Below are positions 1 to 7,407 of a stretch of DNA of 64,000 nt, one piece after another. Location of the stretch: contig NZ_JBJMAW010000011.1 in NCBI RefSeq assembly GCF_046600735.1, positions 18,451 through 82,450 of the forward strand, given 5' to 3'. Both the position numbers and the translations under genes were made by a program. Each line of letters starts with the position of its first letter. The first letter of the stretch is position 1. The stretch comes from Novilysobacter_A longmucuonensis (GTDB taxonomy: Bacteria; Pseudomonadota; Gammaproteobacteria; Xanthomonadales; Xanthomonadaceae). A model generated the notes under the pieces. It was not told the origin of the DNA. It did not search any database and saw only the letters and a program-made list of their open reading frames with translations.

Positions 1-1
1 G

Positions 2-316
2 CCCACCGCGGGCCTGGCCAGCGCCGACACCGCCTTGCCGGCCGATGATGCGAGCCTGCAGATGGACGCGGGCGTGACCGCCAGCGACGCCACCACGATG
101 AGCTACACCTGCGATGACGGCCACCGGGTCGAGATCGTCGAGACCGACACCGCGCGGGTCATGCTGGCCGACGGTCGCCGCGTGGAGATCACGCGCGCCG
201 CCGGAAGCGCGCCGCCGATGTATTCGGGCGAGGGCCTGCAATTCTCGGTCGGCAACCAGGGCGGCACGCTGAGCCAGGACGAGCTCGGCAGCTTTGACTG
301 CCGCGCGACGAGTTGA
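2..316 (+). CDS. MliC-like lysozyme inhibitor (3' part, runs off left edge)
   Basis: The open frame enters from the left edge, so only the C-terminal ~104 residues are present. A TTG at 35 is inside the open frame and is not needed as a start. The visible domain begins Y-T-C-D-D-G and ends S-F-D-C-R, with the middle S-A-P-P-M-Y-S-G-E-G segment. This Cys-to-Cys beta-barrel pattern is typical of MliC/PliC inhibitors of C-type lysozyme. In that family the protein is a periplasmic protein or lipoprotein shielding peptidoglycan from host lysozyme. The lipobox or signal peptide lies outside the window, so its location is inferred. Family assignment is by motif only. Confidence 0.6.
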   Translation, partial: PTAGLASADTALPADDASLQMDAGVTASDATTMSYTCDDGHRVEIVETDTARVMLADGRRVEITRAAGSAPPMYSGEGLQFSVGNQGGTLSQDELGSFDCRATS

Positions 317-442
317 TCGCGCGGGCCTGATCACGGTCTGACGTGCCATGTCACCCACCCGGCGACAGTCGCCAGATGAAGGCCGCGTCCCTAGCACCGA
401 CGCTGGGCGGGTGATGCCGGTTCCGTTCACCGCGGAGGGAGC

Positions 443-2347
443 ATGAACCGGTCGGCATACCAGCGAATGATCGACGGCGTCACCGCGCATCCGTGGCGGA
501 CGATATCGGGTTTGCTCGCCCTGGCGATGCTGGTGCTGGTGCTGGCATGGGATTGGAACTGGTTCAAGCGCCCGGTCGTGCGCCAAGTCGAGGCGCGCAC
601 CGGCCGCGAGTTCAGGATCGACGGAAACCTCGACGTCGACCTTGGATGGGCTCCACTGATTCGCGCCGAGGCCCTGCGCTTCGGCAACGCGGAGTGGGCG
701 CGGCAGCCGGTAATGGCCTCGGTCGATCGCCTGGAGTTTCGCATCGCACTGGGGCCGCTGTTCGGCGGCGAGGTCCGCATCCCGGAGCTGCGGCTGAGCA
801 AGCCGCGGCTGAACCTGGAAACCGGCCCGGACGGCGGCGGCAACTGGGAGTTCGGCAGCGACGATGATGGAGACGGCTTGCGGCTGCGCCGGATCTGGAT
901 AGACGACGGCCGGTTGCGGTTCCTTGATGCAGCCAATGGGACCCGGATCGCGGTCGCGCTGACCAGCCGGTCCCCCGAACGCGCCGGCGGTGCGCCGCCG
1001 GTGGCGCTGCGCGGCGGTGGACAGTGGCGAGGCAGCGACTTCCGCATCGAAGGTCATGCGGAATCGCCGCTGGAACTGCAGCACAGCCAGCGCCCCTTTC
1101 GCATCGACCTGCAGGCCACCGCCGGCACCACCCGCGCACATGCGCGCGGCAGCCTGGTCGACCCGCTGCGCCTGCACGATTTCGACCTGCAACTGGCGCT
1201 GACCGGCGAGGACCTGGCCGACTTGTATCCGCTGATCGGCATTGCCACGCCACCAACCCCGCTCTACTCGCTCGATGGCCGCTTCACCCGCGAGGACGCC
1301 ACCTGGCACTACGACAATTTCACCGGCGAGGTCGGCGATAGCGATCTCGCCGGCGACGCCAGCGTCGACACCGCCGGCGAACGCCCCTACCTGCGCGCCG
1401 AGCTGGTTTCCAACCGGCTGGACTTCGATGACCTCGCCGGCTTCATCGGCGGCGGGCCTGCGGCAAGCGACGGCAGCCGGAACAGCAACGCGGGGCTGAT
1501 CCCGGATACGCCCTATCGGCTGGAGAAACTGCGCGGCATGGACGCGGACGTGCGCCTGCGTGCCGAGCGCGTCGACGCACCCGGCTGGCCGATCAACGAC
1601 ATGGACGCACACCTGCTGCTGGAAGGCGGCGTCCTGCGGCTCGACCCGCTGGACTTCGGCGTTGCCGAGGGCCGGATGCGCTCAACCATCCGCATGGATG
1701 CGCGCGAGGACACCATCGGCACCCGCGCCGACATCGCCGCGCGCGCGCTCGACCTGTCGCAGCTGCTGCCCGACGTGGAGCTCGCACAGAACGCCGTGGG
1801 CAAGGTCAGCGGCGACATCTCGCTGACCGGCAGCGGCAACTCACTCGCGCAGATGCTTGGCAGCAGCGATGGCGATGTCGCCTTCGGCATGGGCCGCGGC
1901 CGCATCAGCAACCTGCTGATGGAGATCGCCGGGCTGGACCTGGCCGAGATCATCAAGTTCACCCTGACCGAGGACCGCCAGATCCCGGTGCGTTGCGCGT
2001 TCGGCGATTTCGCGGTGGAAAACGGGGTCATGACCGCCCGCGCGCTCGCGTTCGACAGCAGCGATACCATCCTGGTCGGAGAGGGTGAGATCAACCTGCG
2101 CGAGGAAACCCTGGACCTGCTGATCCGCCCGCGCCCGAAGGACCGCAGCCTGCTGTCGCTGCGCGCACCACTGGTCATCGATGGCACGTTCAGCGACCCC
2201 GACATCCGGCCCGATCTCGCCCGGGTCGGCCTGCGTGGTGCGATCGCATTGACGCTGGGCAGCATCGCGCCGCCGGCCGCGCTGCTGGCGACGCTGGAAC
2301 TGGGCCCGGGTGAGGATTCCGGCTGCGGCGGCGAGTACGCCGAATGA
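443..2347 (+). CDS. AsmA family protein
   Basis: 634 residues. One N-terminal membrane helix lies at about residues 20-36 (G-L-L-A-L-A-M-L-V-L-V-L-A-W). It is followed by the AsmA N-terminal signature: V-E-A-R-T-G-R-E-F-R-I-D-G near 50-62, then L-G-W-A-P-L-I-R-A-E and S-K-P-R-L-N-L-E-T. The C-terminal half (about 440-600) carries the AsmA-like module with L-A-Q-M-L-G-S-S-D-G-D and the P-R-P-K-D closing segment. AsmA-like proteins are inner-membrane anchored, have a long periplasmic part, and are linked to outer-membrane phospholipid transport and homeostasis. The gene stands alone, with no co-directional neighbour within 1.5 kb downstream. Confidence 0.85.
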   Translation: MNRSAYQRMIDGVTAHPWRTISGLLALAMLVLVLAWDWNWFKRPVVRQVEARTGREFRIDGNLDVDLGWAPLIRAEALRFGNAEWARQPVMASVDRLEFRIALGPLFGGEVRIPELRLSKPRLNLETGPDGGGNWEFGSDDDGDGLRLRRIWIDDGRLRFLDAANGTRIAVALTSRSPERAGGAPPVALRGGGQWRGSDFRIEGHAESPLELQHSQRPFRIDLQATAGTTRAHARGSLVDPLRLHDFDLQLALTGEDLADLYPLIGIATPPTPLYSLDGRFTREDATWHYDNFTGEVGDSDLAGDASVDTAGERPYLRAELVSNRLDFDDLAGFIGGGPAASDGSRNSNAGLIPDTPYRLEKLRGMDADVRLRAERVDAPGWPINDMDAHLLLEGGVLRLDPLDFGVAEGRMRSTIRMDAREDTIGTRADIAARALDLSQLLPDVELAQNAVGKVSGDISLTGSGNSLAQMLGSSDGDVAFGMGRGRISNLLMEIAGLDLAEIIKFTLTEDRQIPVRCAFGDFAVENGVMTARALAFDSSDTILVGEGEINLREETLDLLIRPRPKDRSLLSLRAPLVIDGTFSDPDIRPDLARVGLRGAIALTLGSIAPPAALLATLELGPGEDSGCGGEYAE

Positions 2348-2376
2348 TCGACCTGGGGATTGAAAGCCTATGACAC

Positions 2377-2480
2377 GGATCAGAGCGAAAAAAACGGATC
2401 AGCGCGGGTAGAGCTTTTTGATACAAAACCGCCTTGTCCGCCTTGATCCGTTTTTTTCTGCTTCGATCCGCGTCAAATGC
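2377..2480. repeat. Dispersed inverted element, copy A (AACGGATCA.../...TTGATCCGTT)
   Basis: This short imperfect palindrome lies between the AsmA gene and the 3' end of the CBS gene. Its arms carry CGGATCA...AACGGATCAGCGC and CCGCCTTGATCCGTT...GATCCGCGTCAAA. A related copy with the same arms lies at 51945-52045, also just past the 3' end of a minus-strand gene. Folded RNA would form a long hairpin, so it may act as a terminator or an mRNA 3'-end stabiliser. Confidence 0.6.
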
Positions 2481-2518
2481 TTTTGCCTGCCTCCGCCATT
2501 GACAAGGCAGTTCACTGC

Positions 2519-2947
2519 TCAGCTCGCGATGTAGCGCTGCAACTGATCGAGTTCGAGCTGCTGGTCCTCGATCACCGCCTTGACCAGGTCACCGATCGAC
2601 ACCACCCCCAGCACCCGGCCGCTGTTCACCACCGGCAGGTGGCGGATGCGCCTGTCGGTCACCAGCTGCATGCAGTGCTCGGCGTTGTCATCCACGCCGA
2701 CGGTGATCACCTCGTCGGTCATGATCGCGCGCACCGGCGTGTCCGCCGAGGAGCGTCCCTGCAACACGATCTTGCGCGCGTAGTCGCGCTCGGAAAGGAT
2801 GCCGACCAGCCGGTCGCCTTCGATCACCAGCACCGCGCCGATGCACTTCTCGGCCATCAGCCGGATCGCGTCGACCACCGGCGCGTCGGGACCGATCGCG
2901 AAGACCTCAGACGCTTTCGCCTCGAGCAACTGCCGCACCGTGCGCAT
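2519..2947 (-). CDS. Two-CBS-domain protein
   Basis: 142 residues that are almost entirely a CBS pair. CBS1 spans about residues 8-60 (F-A-I-G-P-D-A-P-V-V-D-A...G-I-L-S-E-R-D-Y-A-R-K) and CBS2 about 75-130 (M-T-D-E-V-I-T-V...H-L-P-V-V...V-V-S-I-G-D-L-V-K). Such stand-alone pairs bind adenine nucleotides and regulate partner proteins; the partner cannot be told from sequence. The start is supported by a strong GAAGGAGG sequence 7-8 nt upstream of the ATG. That region is the end of the upstream glycosyltransferase gene: the two coding regions overlap by 41 nt, so they are probably co-transcribed and translationally coupled. Confidence 0.85.
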   Translation of the reverse strand: MRTVRQLLEAKASEVFAIGPDAPVVDAIRLMAEKCIGAVLVIEGDRLVGILSERDYARKIVLQGRSSADTPVRAIMTDEVITVGVDDNAEHCMQLVTDRRIRHLPVVNSGRVLGVVSIGDLVKAVIEDQQLELDQLQRYIAS

Positions 2948-3947
2948 GGCCGCCTCCTTCGACGTGGACCTCCCCGGAGCATACTCCCGCCGCCGGCTGC
3001 CAGGTGTCGACCAGGTAGAGAGGCCGCTGCTTGGATTCCTCGTACAACCGTCCGAGGTATTCGCCGATCAGCCCCAGCGCGATCAGCTGCACGCCGCCGA
3101 GGAACAGGATGACCGCCATCATGGTCGGCCAGCCGGCCACCGGATCGCGCCACATCAGGGCCTTGACGATCACCCACAGCCCGTAGGCGAACGCCAGCAA
3201 CGCCGTTGCCAGGCCGAGGTAGGTCGCGAGTCGCAACGGCGCGGTCGAGAAGCTGGTGATGGCCTCCAGCGCCAGGTTCCACAGCCGCCAGTAGCTGAAT
3301 TTGCTGGCGCCTGCGGTGCGCGGCTCGCGATGGTATGGCAGCGCCACGCGGTTGTAGCCGACCCAGCCGAACAGGCCCTTCATGAAGCGATGGCGCTCGC
3401 GTAGTTGCCGCAGGCCGGCGAGCGAGCGCGGCGACAGCAGGCGGAAATCACCGGTATCGGGCGGGATCGGCGTCTTCGACAGTCGCCCCATCACACGGTA
3501 GAACGCGTGCGCGGTGGCGCGCTTGAGCCAACCCTCGCCTTCGCGCTCGATGCGGGTGCCGTGCACGTCATCGAAGCCCTCGCGCCACTTGTCCACGAAC
3601 TGCGGGATCAGCTCCGGCGGATCCTGCCCGTCGGCATCGAGGATCAGCGCGGCGCCAGCCTCGACCCGGTCCAGCCCGGCGGTCAGCGCGAGCTCCTTGC
3701 CGAAATTGCGCGACAGGCGCAGCAAGGCGATGCGCGCATCGCCCGTGCGCATCTCCTGCAGGACCTTCCAGGTGGCGTCGTGACTGCCGTCATCGACGTA
3801 CAGCACGCGGCCTTCGACGCCGTGTTCGGCGAGCACGGCATCCAGCGCCGCGGCGATCCGCGGCTGCAACAGCGGCAGGCTGTCGGCCTCGTTGAACGCG
3901 GCGACGATGACGGTCAGGCGGTCGTGATCCGAAGCGGTTGCACTCAT
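2907..3947 (-). CDS. Polyprenyl-phosphate glycosyltransferase (GT2, GtrB/DPM1-like)
   Basis: 346 residues from the chosen ATG at 3947. An in-frame start 21 nt further upstream adds only M-V-G-Y-H-A-G. The GT-A core opens with L-T-V-I-V-A-A-F-N-E-A-D-S, followed by Y-V-D-D-G-S-H-D-A-T and the metal-binding L-D-A-D-G-Q-D-P-P-E (about residues 95-105). Two C-terminal membrane helices lie near 230-255 and 265-290, and the typical G-L-I-G-E-Y-L-G-R-L-Y-E-E-S-K ending is present. Relatives move glucose or another sugar from a nucleotide donor to undecaprenyl phosphate at the inner membrane, for glycosylation of lipopolysaccharide or related polymers. No flippase or other glycan gene is adjacent. 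The last 13 codons overlap the CBS gene. Confidence 0.85.
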   Translation of the reverse strand: MSATASDHDRLTVIVAAFNEADSLPLLQPRIAAALDAVLAEHGVEGRVLYVDDGSHDATWKVLQEMRTGDARIALLRLSRNFGKELALTAGLDRVEAGAALILDADGQDPPELIPQFVDKWREGFDDVHGTRIEREGEGWLKRATAHAFYRVMGRLSKTPIPPDTGDFRLLSPRSLAGLRQLRERHRFMKGLFGWVGYNRVALPYHREPRTAGASKFSYWRLWNLALEAITSFSTAPLRLATYLGLATALLAFAYGLWVIVKALMWRDPVAGWPTMMAVILFLGGVQLIALGLIGEYLGRLYEESKQRPLYLVDTWQPAAGVCSGEVHVEGGGHAHGAAVARGESV

Positions 3948-3979
3948 GCCCGCATGGTAGCCGACCACCTCACTGCCCC

Positions 3980-4059
3980 TGTAGGAGCGGCTTCAGCCGC
4001 GATGCTTTCATGATGCGGCGCCGGCCCGGACCTCCATCGCGGCCGAAGCCGCTCCTACA
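3980..4059. repeat. Paired REP element (GTAGGAGCGGCTTCAGCC type)
   Basis: Two inverted copies of TGTAGGAGCGGCTTCAGCC face each other across about 30 nt, forming a BIME-like hairpin between the glycosyltransferase and mtgA. The same unit recurs through the window (for example 42114, 43852, 48315 and 50843). Confidence 0.85.
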
Positions 4060-4061
4060 GC

Positions 4062-4146
4062 CGTAGGGTGGGCACGTTGTCTGTGCCCACCACCAGCGTC
4101 GCCGCGGGATGGCGCGCGGTGGGCACGAACGGCGTGCCATCCCTAC
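4062..4146. repeat. GTAGGGTGGGCACG inverted repeat, copy 1
   Basis: The arms CGTAGGGTGGGCACG and its near reverse complement (CGTGCCATCCCTACC), plus internal GTGCCCACC/GGTGGGCAC, define a second dispersed palindrome family. It sits directly beside a GTAGGAGC pair. A second copy lies at 29651-29731. Confidence 0.7.
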
Positions 4147-4166
4147 CCGGAGGTTTGTCCTGCGCG

Positions 4167-4892
4167 TCAATCGATCCGCTCCAGGTACCCGGTCCCGCCG
4201 ATCTGCCGCATCTGCCGCTGGATTGCCGCGGTGCGCCGCTGCACATAGGGGCCCGGGGCGGCCGCGCTGTAGCGCTTCGGGCTTGGCAGCACCGCCGCAA
4301 GCCGCGCGGCCTGGGCCGCACCGAGGCCGGAGGCGTCCTGGCCGAAGTAGGTGCGCGCCGCCGCCTGCGCGCCGTACACACCATCGCCGAATTCGGCGAC
4401 ATTGACGTAGACCTCGATGATCCTCGCCTTCGGCCACAGCGCCTCGATAAGCACCGTGTACCAGGCTTCGATGCCCTTGCGCAGCCAGCCGCCGCCGCTC
4501 CACAGGAACAGGTTCTTGGCGGTCTGCTGACTGATCGTGCTGGCGCCGCGGATCGAGCGGCCGCGGGCGTTGTGGGCGCGCGCCTTCCTGATCGCCTCCA
4601 GGTCGAAGCCGTGGTGGCGGGCGAAGTTCTGGTCCTCCGCGGCAATCACCGCAAGCGGCAGGTTCGCCGAAATCCGGTCGACATCGCGCCAGTCGTGCGC
4701 CAGTTGGAAGCCCCAGTCGCCCGCACCCCAGGCCTGCAACTGCCGCGCCGCCATGAAGGCGGTGAACGGCGGATCGACGAAGCGCAGCACCAGCACCTGC
4801 AGCACGGTCAACGCGGCCAGCAGCACCGGCAACAGCAACAACCGTCGCCACCAGCGCCGCCCGCTCTTTGCTGCCTTCGATCGTTTTTTCAT
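4167..4892 (-). CDS. mtgA: Monofunctional peptidoglycan transglycosylase MtgA
   Basis: 241 residues from the ATG at 4892; an ATG at 4901 is an equal alternative. The layout is a basic N-terminus, one membrane helix (L-L-L-L-P-V-L-L-A-A-L-T-V-L) and a GT51 domain. All diagnostic blocks are present: A-A-E-D-Q-N-F-A-R-H-H-G-F-D with the catalytic Glu, G-A-S-T-I-S-Q-Q-T-A-K-N-L-F-L-W, and K-A-R-I-I-E-V-Y-V-N-V-A-E-F-G. Length matches the family (about 240), and there is no transpeptidase domain. The enzyme polymerises lipid II glycan strands at the periplasmic face of the inner membrane. It is divergent from hslO, with about 120 nt between the two starts. Confidence 0.95.
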   Translation of the reverse strand: MKKRSKAAKSGRRWWRRLLLLPVLLAALTVLQVLVLRFVDPPFTAFMAARQLQAWGAGDWGFQLAHDWRDVDRISANLPLAVIAAEDQNFARHHGFDLEAIRKARAHNARGRSIRGASTISQQTAKNLFLWSGGGWLRKGIEAWYTVLIEALWPKARIIEVYVNVAEFGDGVYGAQAAARTYFGQDASGLGAAQAARLAAVLPSPKRYSAAAPGPYVQRRTAAIQRQMRQIGGTGYLERID

Positions 4893-5011
4893 TGCTTGCA
4901 CCGGTTGAACTTCATCCCCATGTATCGCCGCACGCGCTCCCCAGTTGTATGCCCCTTCACAGCTGCGTGCGCATTATCGGATGCGCGCGTATCACCGCAC
5001 GAGCCCCCAGC

Positions 5012-5959
5012 ATGAGCCAAACGACCGCAGCCGACCGTGACACCGACACGGACCAACTGACCCGTTTCCTGATCGGAACCGCGGGCGTGCGCGGCGTGCG
5101 CGTGCACCTGCAGGAGACCTGGCGTCAGATCCGCGAGCGCGAATTCTATCCGGCCGCCGCCGCGAAACTGCTCGGTGAGGCCTGCGCGGCCGCGGCCTTG
5201 TTCACCGGCCACGCCAAGGTCGACGGGCGGCTGTCGGTGCAACTGCGTGGCGAGGGTGCGCTGCGCACCCTGTTCGCCGAGTGCACCGCCGTCGGCACCC
5301 TGCGCGGCATTGCCCAGCTCTCCGGCGAGGGCGTGGTGTCCCGCGACCTGCGTCGGCTAGGCCCGGACGCGGTGCTGGCGATAACCATCGAGAACCCGAC
5401 CGCCGGCAGCCGCGAACCGGTCCGCTACCAGGGCCTGGTTTCGCTTGAATCGGATTCGCTCTCCGGCGCGTTCGAGGGCTATTTCCGCCAGTCCGAGCAA
5501 CTGCCGACGCGCCTGCTGCTGGCCGCCGACGGCGATCGCGCCGCCGGACTGATGCTGCAGAAGCTGCCCGGCGACCAGGGCGACGAGGACGGCTGGACCC
5601 GCGCCGGCGCGCTGTTCGACACGCTCGGCCCGGCCGAGCTGCTCGAACTGCCCGGCGACACCCTGCTGCGGCGGCTGTTCCACGAAGACGACGTGCAGAT
5701 CCTCGGCGGCCGGCCGCTGAGCTTTGCCTGCTCCTGCTCGCAGGAACGGGTCGAATCGATGCTCGTCTCGTTGGGACGGGAGGAGGCCCTGGCCGCGGTC
5801 GACGCTGGCGAGGCCGCTGGCGAGGCCGCTGGCGAGGCCAATATACGTTGCGAGTTCTGTGGGCAGAGCTATGCGTTCGACCACGCCGCGATCGAGCAGC
5901 TCTTCGAGCCCATAAAGCAGGACACCGTGGAAATGGCCGCTCCGGAGCGCCTGCAGTAG
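5012..5959 (+). CDS. hslO: Redox-regulated chaperone Hsp33
   Basis: 315 residues from the ATG at 5012 (M-S-Q-T-T-A-A-D). The frame is open further upstream, but that extension has no Hsp33 similarity and enters the mtgA promoter region. The N-terminal domain has L-T-R-F-L-I-G-T-A-G-V-R-G. The C-terminal redox switch has the zinc-binding C-S-C and C-E-F-C pairs. Oxidation of these cysteines releases zinc and activates the cytoplasmic holdase. The 37 residues between the pairs are more than usual, because a G-E-A-A tract encoded by a triplicated 12-nt unit (GCTGGCGAGGCC) is inserted. The chaperone core looks intact. Confidence 0.95.
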   Translation: MSQTTAADRDTDTDQLTRFLIGTAGVRGVRVHLQETWRQIREREFYPAAAAKLLGEACAAAALFTGHAKVDGRLSVQLRGEGALRTLFAECTAVGTLRGIAQLSGEGVVSRDLRRLGPDAVLAITIENPTAGSREPVRYQGLVSLESDSLSGAFEGYFRQSEQLPTRLLLAADGDRAAGLMLQKLPGDQGDEDGWTRAGALFDTLGPAELLELPGDTLLRRLFHEDDVQILGGRPLSFACSCSQERVESMLVSLGREEALAAVDAGEAAGEAAGEANIRCEFCGQSYAFDHAAIEQLFEPIKQDTVEMAAPERLQ

Positions 5960-5994
5960 GAGCACCTGCGGAGCGCCTGGCCGACCGGCGGTAA

Positions 5995-6022
5995 TTGTTA
6001 AATAAGCATAAACCGCTATACT
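5995..6022 (+). promoter_or_regulatory. Sigma70-like promoter
   Basis: TTGTTA at 5995-6000, a 16-nt spacer and TATACT at 6017-6022 form a good sigma70 promoter in an AT-rich island. It is about 50 nt upstream of the ATG at 6075. Not experimentally shown. Confidence 0.6.
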
Positions 6023-6074
6023 CCATCACCCAAGCGAGGGGGAACTCCACCGGCATCATCCGGTCGTATACAAC

Positions 6075-6947
6075 ATGCGCCTGCGCCTCTATCGACTGTC
6101 GTTCGCCTTCCTGCTCGCCTGCGGCGTGGCAACGGGCGCGGTTGCGCAAACTCCGGGTAGCGGCCCCTCGCGTCCCGACGCCACCATGTTGCCGGTCTGG
6201 AACAAGGCCAGCGGCAACGTCGAAGCCTTCCTGCTGCTCGAACCCACCGGCACCCCGACCACCGGCGCGCGCTGGCGGGTCGGCCGCAGCACGCTCGATG
6301 CCGCTTTCGGGCTGTCCAGTGGCGACACGCTGGGCCTGGTATGCGACCCCAGCGCCGGCCTGGCCGGGGCCATCGGCAACCTCGCCAACCGCTGCATGCT
6401 CGCGGCACTCGATCAGGGCAATGGCAATCGCGGCAGCCGCCAGGCCACCGCTGGTGCCAGCCTCAGTCGCGGCGACGGCCGGGTCGGCCTCAGCGTCGGC
6501 AGCGGCCGCGACACCCTGCCCGCCTGGCTCAGCCCCTCCGGCCGCAACAGCAAGGTCGACCAGAACACGCTCACCCTTTACGGCCAGCAGAACATCGGCC
6601 GCGAGGCCACCGTCTCGATCGGCGGCACCTGGGCTCGTGCGCGGCTCATCCCGGCCGGTGAAGTCTCCCCGGCACTCAGCGATCACTGGACCAGCAAGAG
6701 CTTGACCGTCGGCGCCGGCATTGGCGATTTCGGCGCGAACATCGTCGGCCGGGTGGTCGATACGCACAGCGAGTCGGGTCAATGGGAAGGGATCGGGCTC
6801 GGCCTGACCTGGCGCACGCCATGGAGCGGCCAGTTGACCGTGGGCGCCGAGAATGTGGTCAGCCGCGGCAAGAACCCCTTCTCCCCGGGCAACTCCGACG
6901 AGGACGAAGGCACCGTGCCATACGTCCGGTACGAGCAGGACCTCTAA
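6075..6947 (+). CDS. Secreted beta-rich protein of unknown function (porin-like)
   Basis: 290 residues. There is a clear signal peptide (M-R-L-R-L-Y-R-L-S-F-A-F-L-L-A-C-G-V-A-T) ending at A-V-A-Q. The mature part alternates Gly with polar and aliphatic residues and has short strand-like segments such as T-L-T-L-Y-G-Q-Q-N-I, T-V-S-I-G-G-T-W and G-I-G-L-G-L-T-W-R. It ends V-P-Y-V-R-Y-E-Q-D-L. This suggests an outer-membrane or periplasmic beta structure, but I do not recognise a named family. It has its own promoter (5995-6022) and is monocistronic. Confidence 0.6.
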   Translation: MRLRLYRLSFAFLLACGVATGAVAQTPGSGPSRPDATMLPVWNKASGNVEAFLLLEPTGTPTTGARWRVGRSTLDAAFGLSSGDTLGLVCDPSAGLAGAIGNLANRCMLAALDQGNGNRGSRQATAGASLSRGDGRVGLSVGSGRDTLPAWLSPSGRNSKVDQNTLTLYGQQNIGREATVSIGGTWARARLIPAGEVSPALSDHWTSKSLTVGAGIGDFGANIVGRVVDTHSESGQWEGIGLGLTWRTPWSGQLTVGAENVVSRGKNPFSPGNSDEDEGTVPYVRYEQDL

Positions 6948-7017
6948 AGCGCTCCGATATAGAGCGGTTCTTTTGCCTTTTCGCAAGGTACCCGCCGCGA
7001 GCGCAGACCCTGGGACT

Positions 7018-7105
7018 CGTAGGCTGGGCTGGCAAGCCCAGCTTTTCGGCTGGTCGTCGTGCCCCCCGGAGACGAGACGCGCTGGGCTTGGCAGCCCAGC
7101 CTACG
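7018..7105. repeat. GTAGGCTGGGCTGGCAAGCCC inverted repeat
   Basis: The arms CGTAGGCTGGGCT...AGCCCAGC and GCTGGGCTTGGC...AGCCCAGCCTACG give a nested palindrome of about 88 nt. It is a third dispersed palindrome type, related in layout (GTAGG...CCTAC ends) to the GTAGGAGC pairs. Confidence 0.75.
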
Positions 7106-7242
7106 CAGCCGTTCCAGGCGCAAAGGGTGGATGTCCCGCCACCGGGTCGCACACCGCGTTTGGCACCTCGCCCCCGTCGGAATTTTCGAGCGGGTTCGGC
7201 GCGACATTTGCCGGATATCCGCAAGCCCTTGATAGAACAAGG

Positions 7243-7277
7243 AAAATGCCGCCTCTGCAAGGGCGGCATTTTTGTTT
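7243..7277. terminator. Rho-independent terminator, probably bidirectional
   Basis: The stem AATGCCGCC/GGCGGCATT has an 8-nt loop and is followed by TTTTTGTTTG on the plus strand, with TTTTCC on the minus strand. It insulates the TonB-receptor gene from upstream transcription. Confidence 0.75.
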
Positions 7278-7407
7278 GTTAACAACACTTTAATTTTTCC
7301 GTGCAGGGGGCTACTATCGGCGCGGCCTTGCCGGATTTGGCGTCTCACTTGACCTCACCGGCGGGGTTCCCATGGGGTTTACCCAAGACTGACTTGGAGA
7401 GAGAGAG

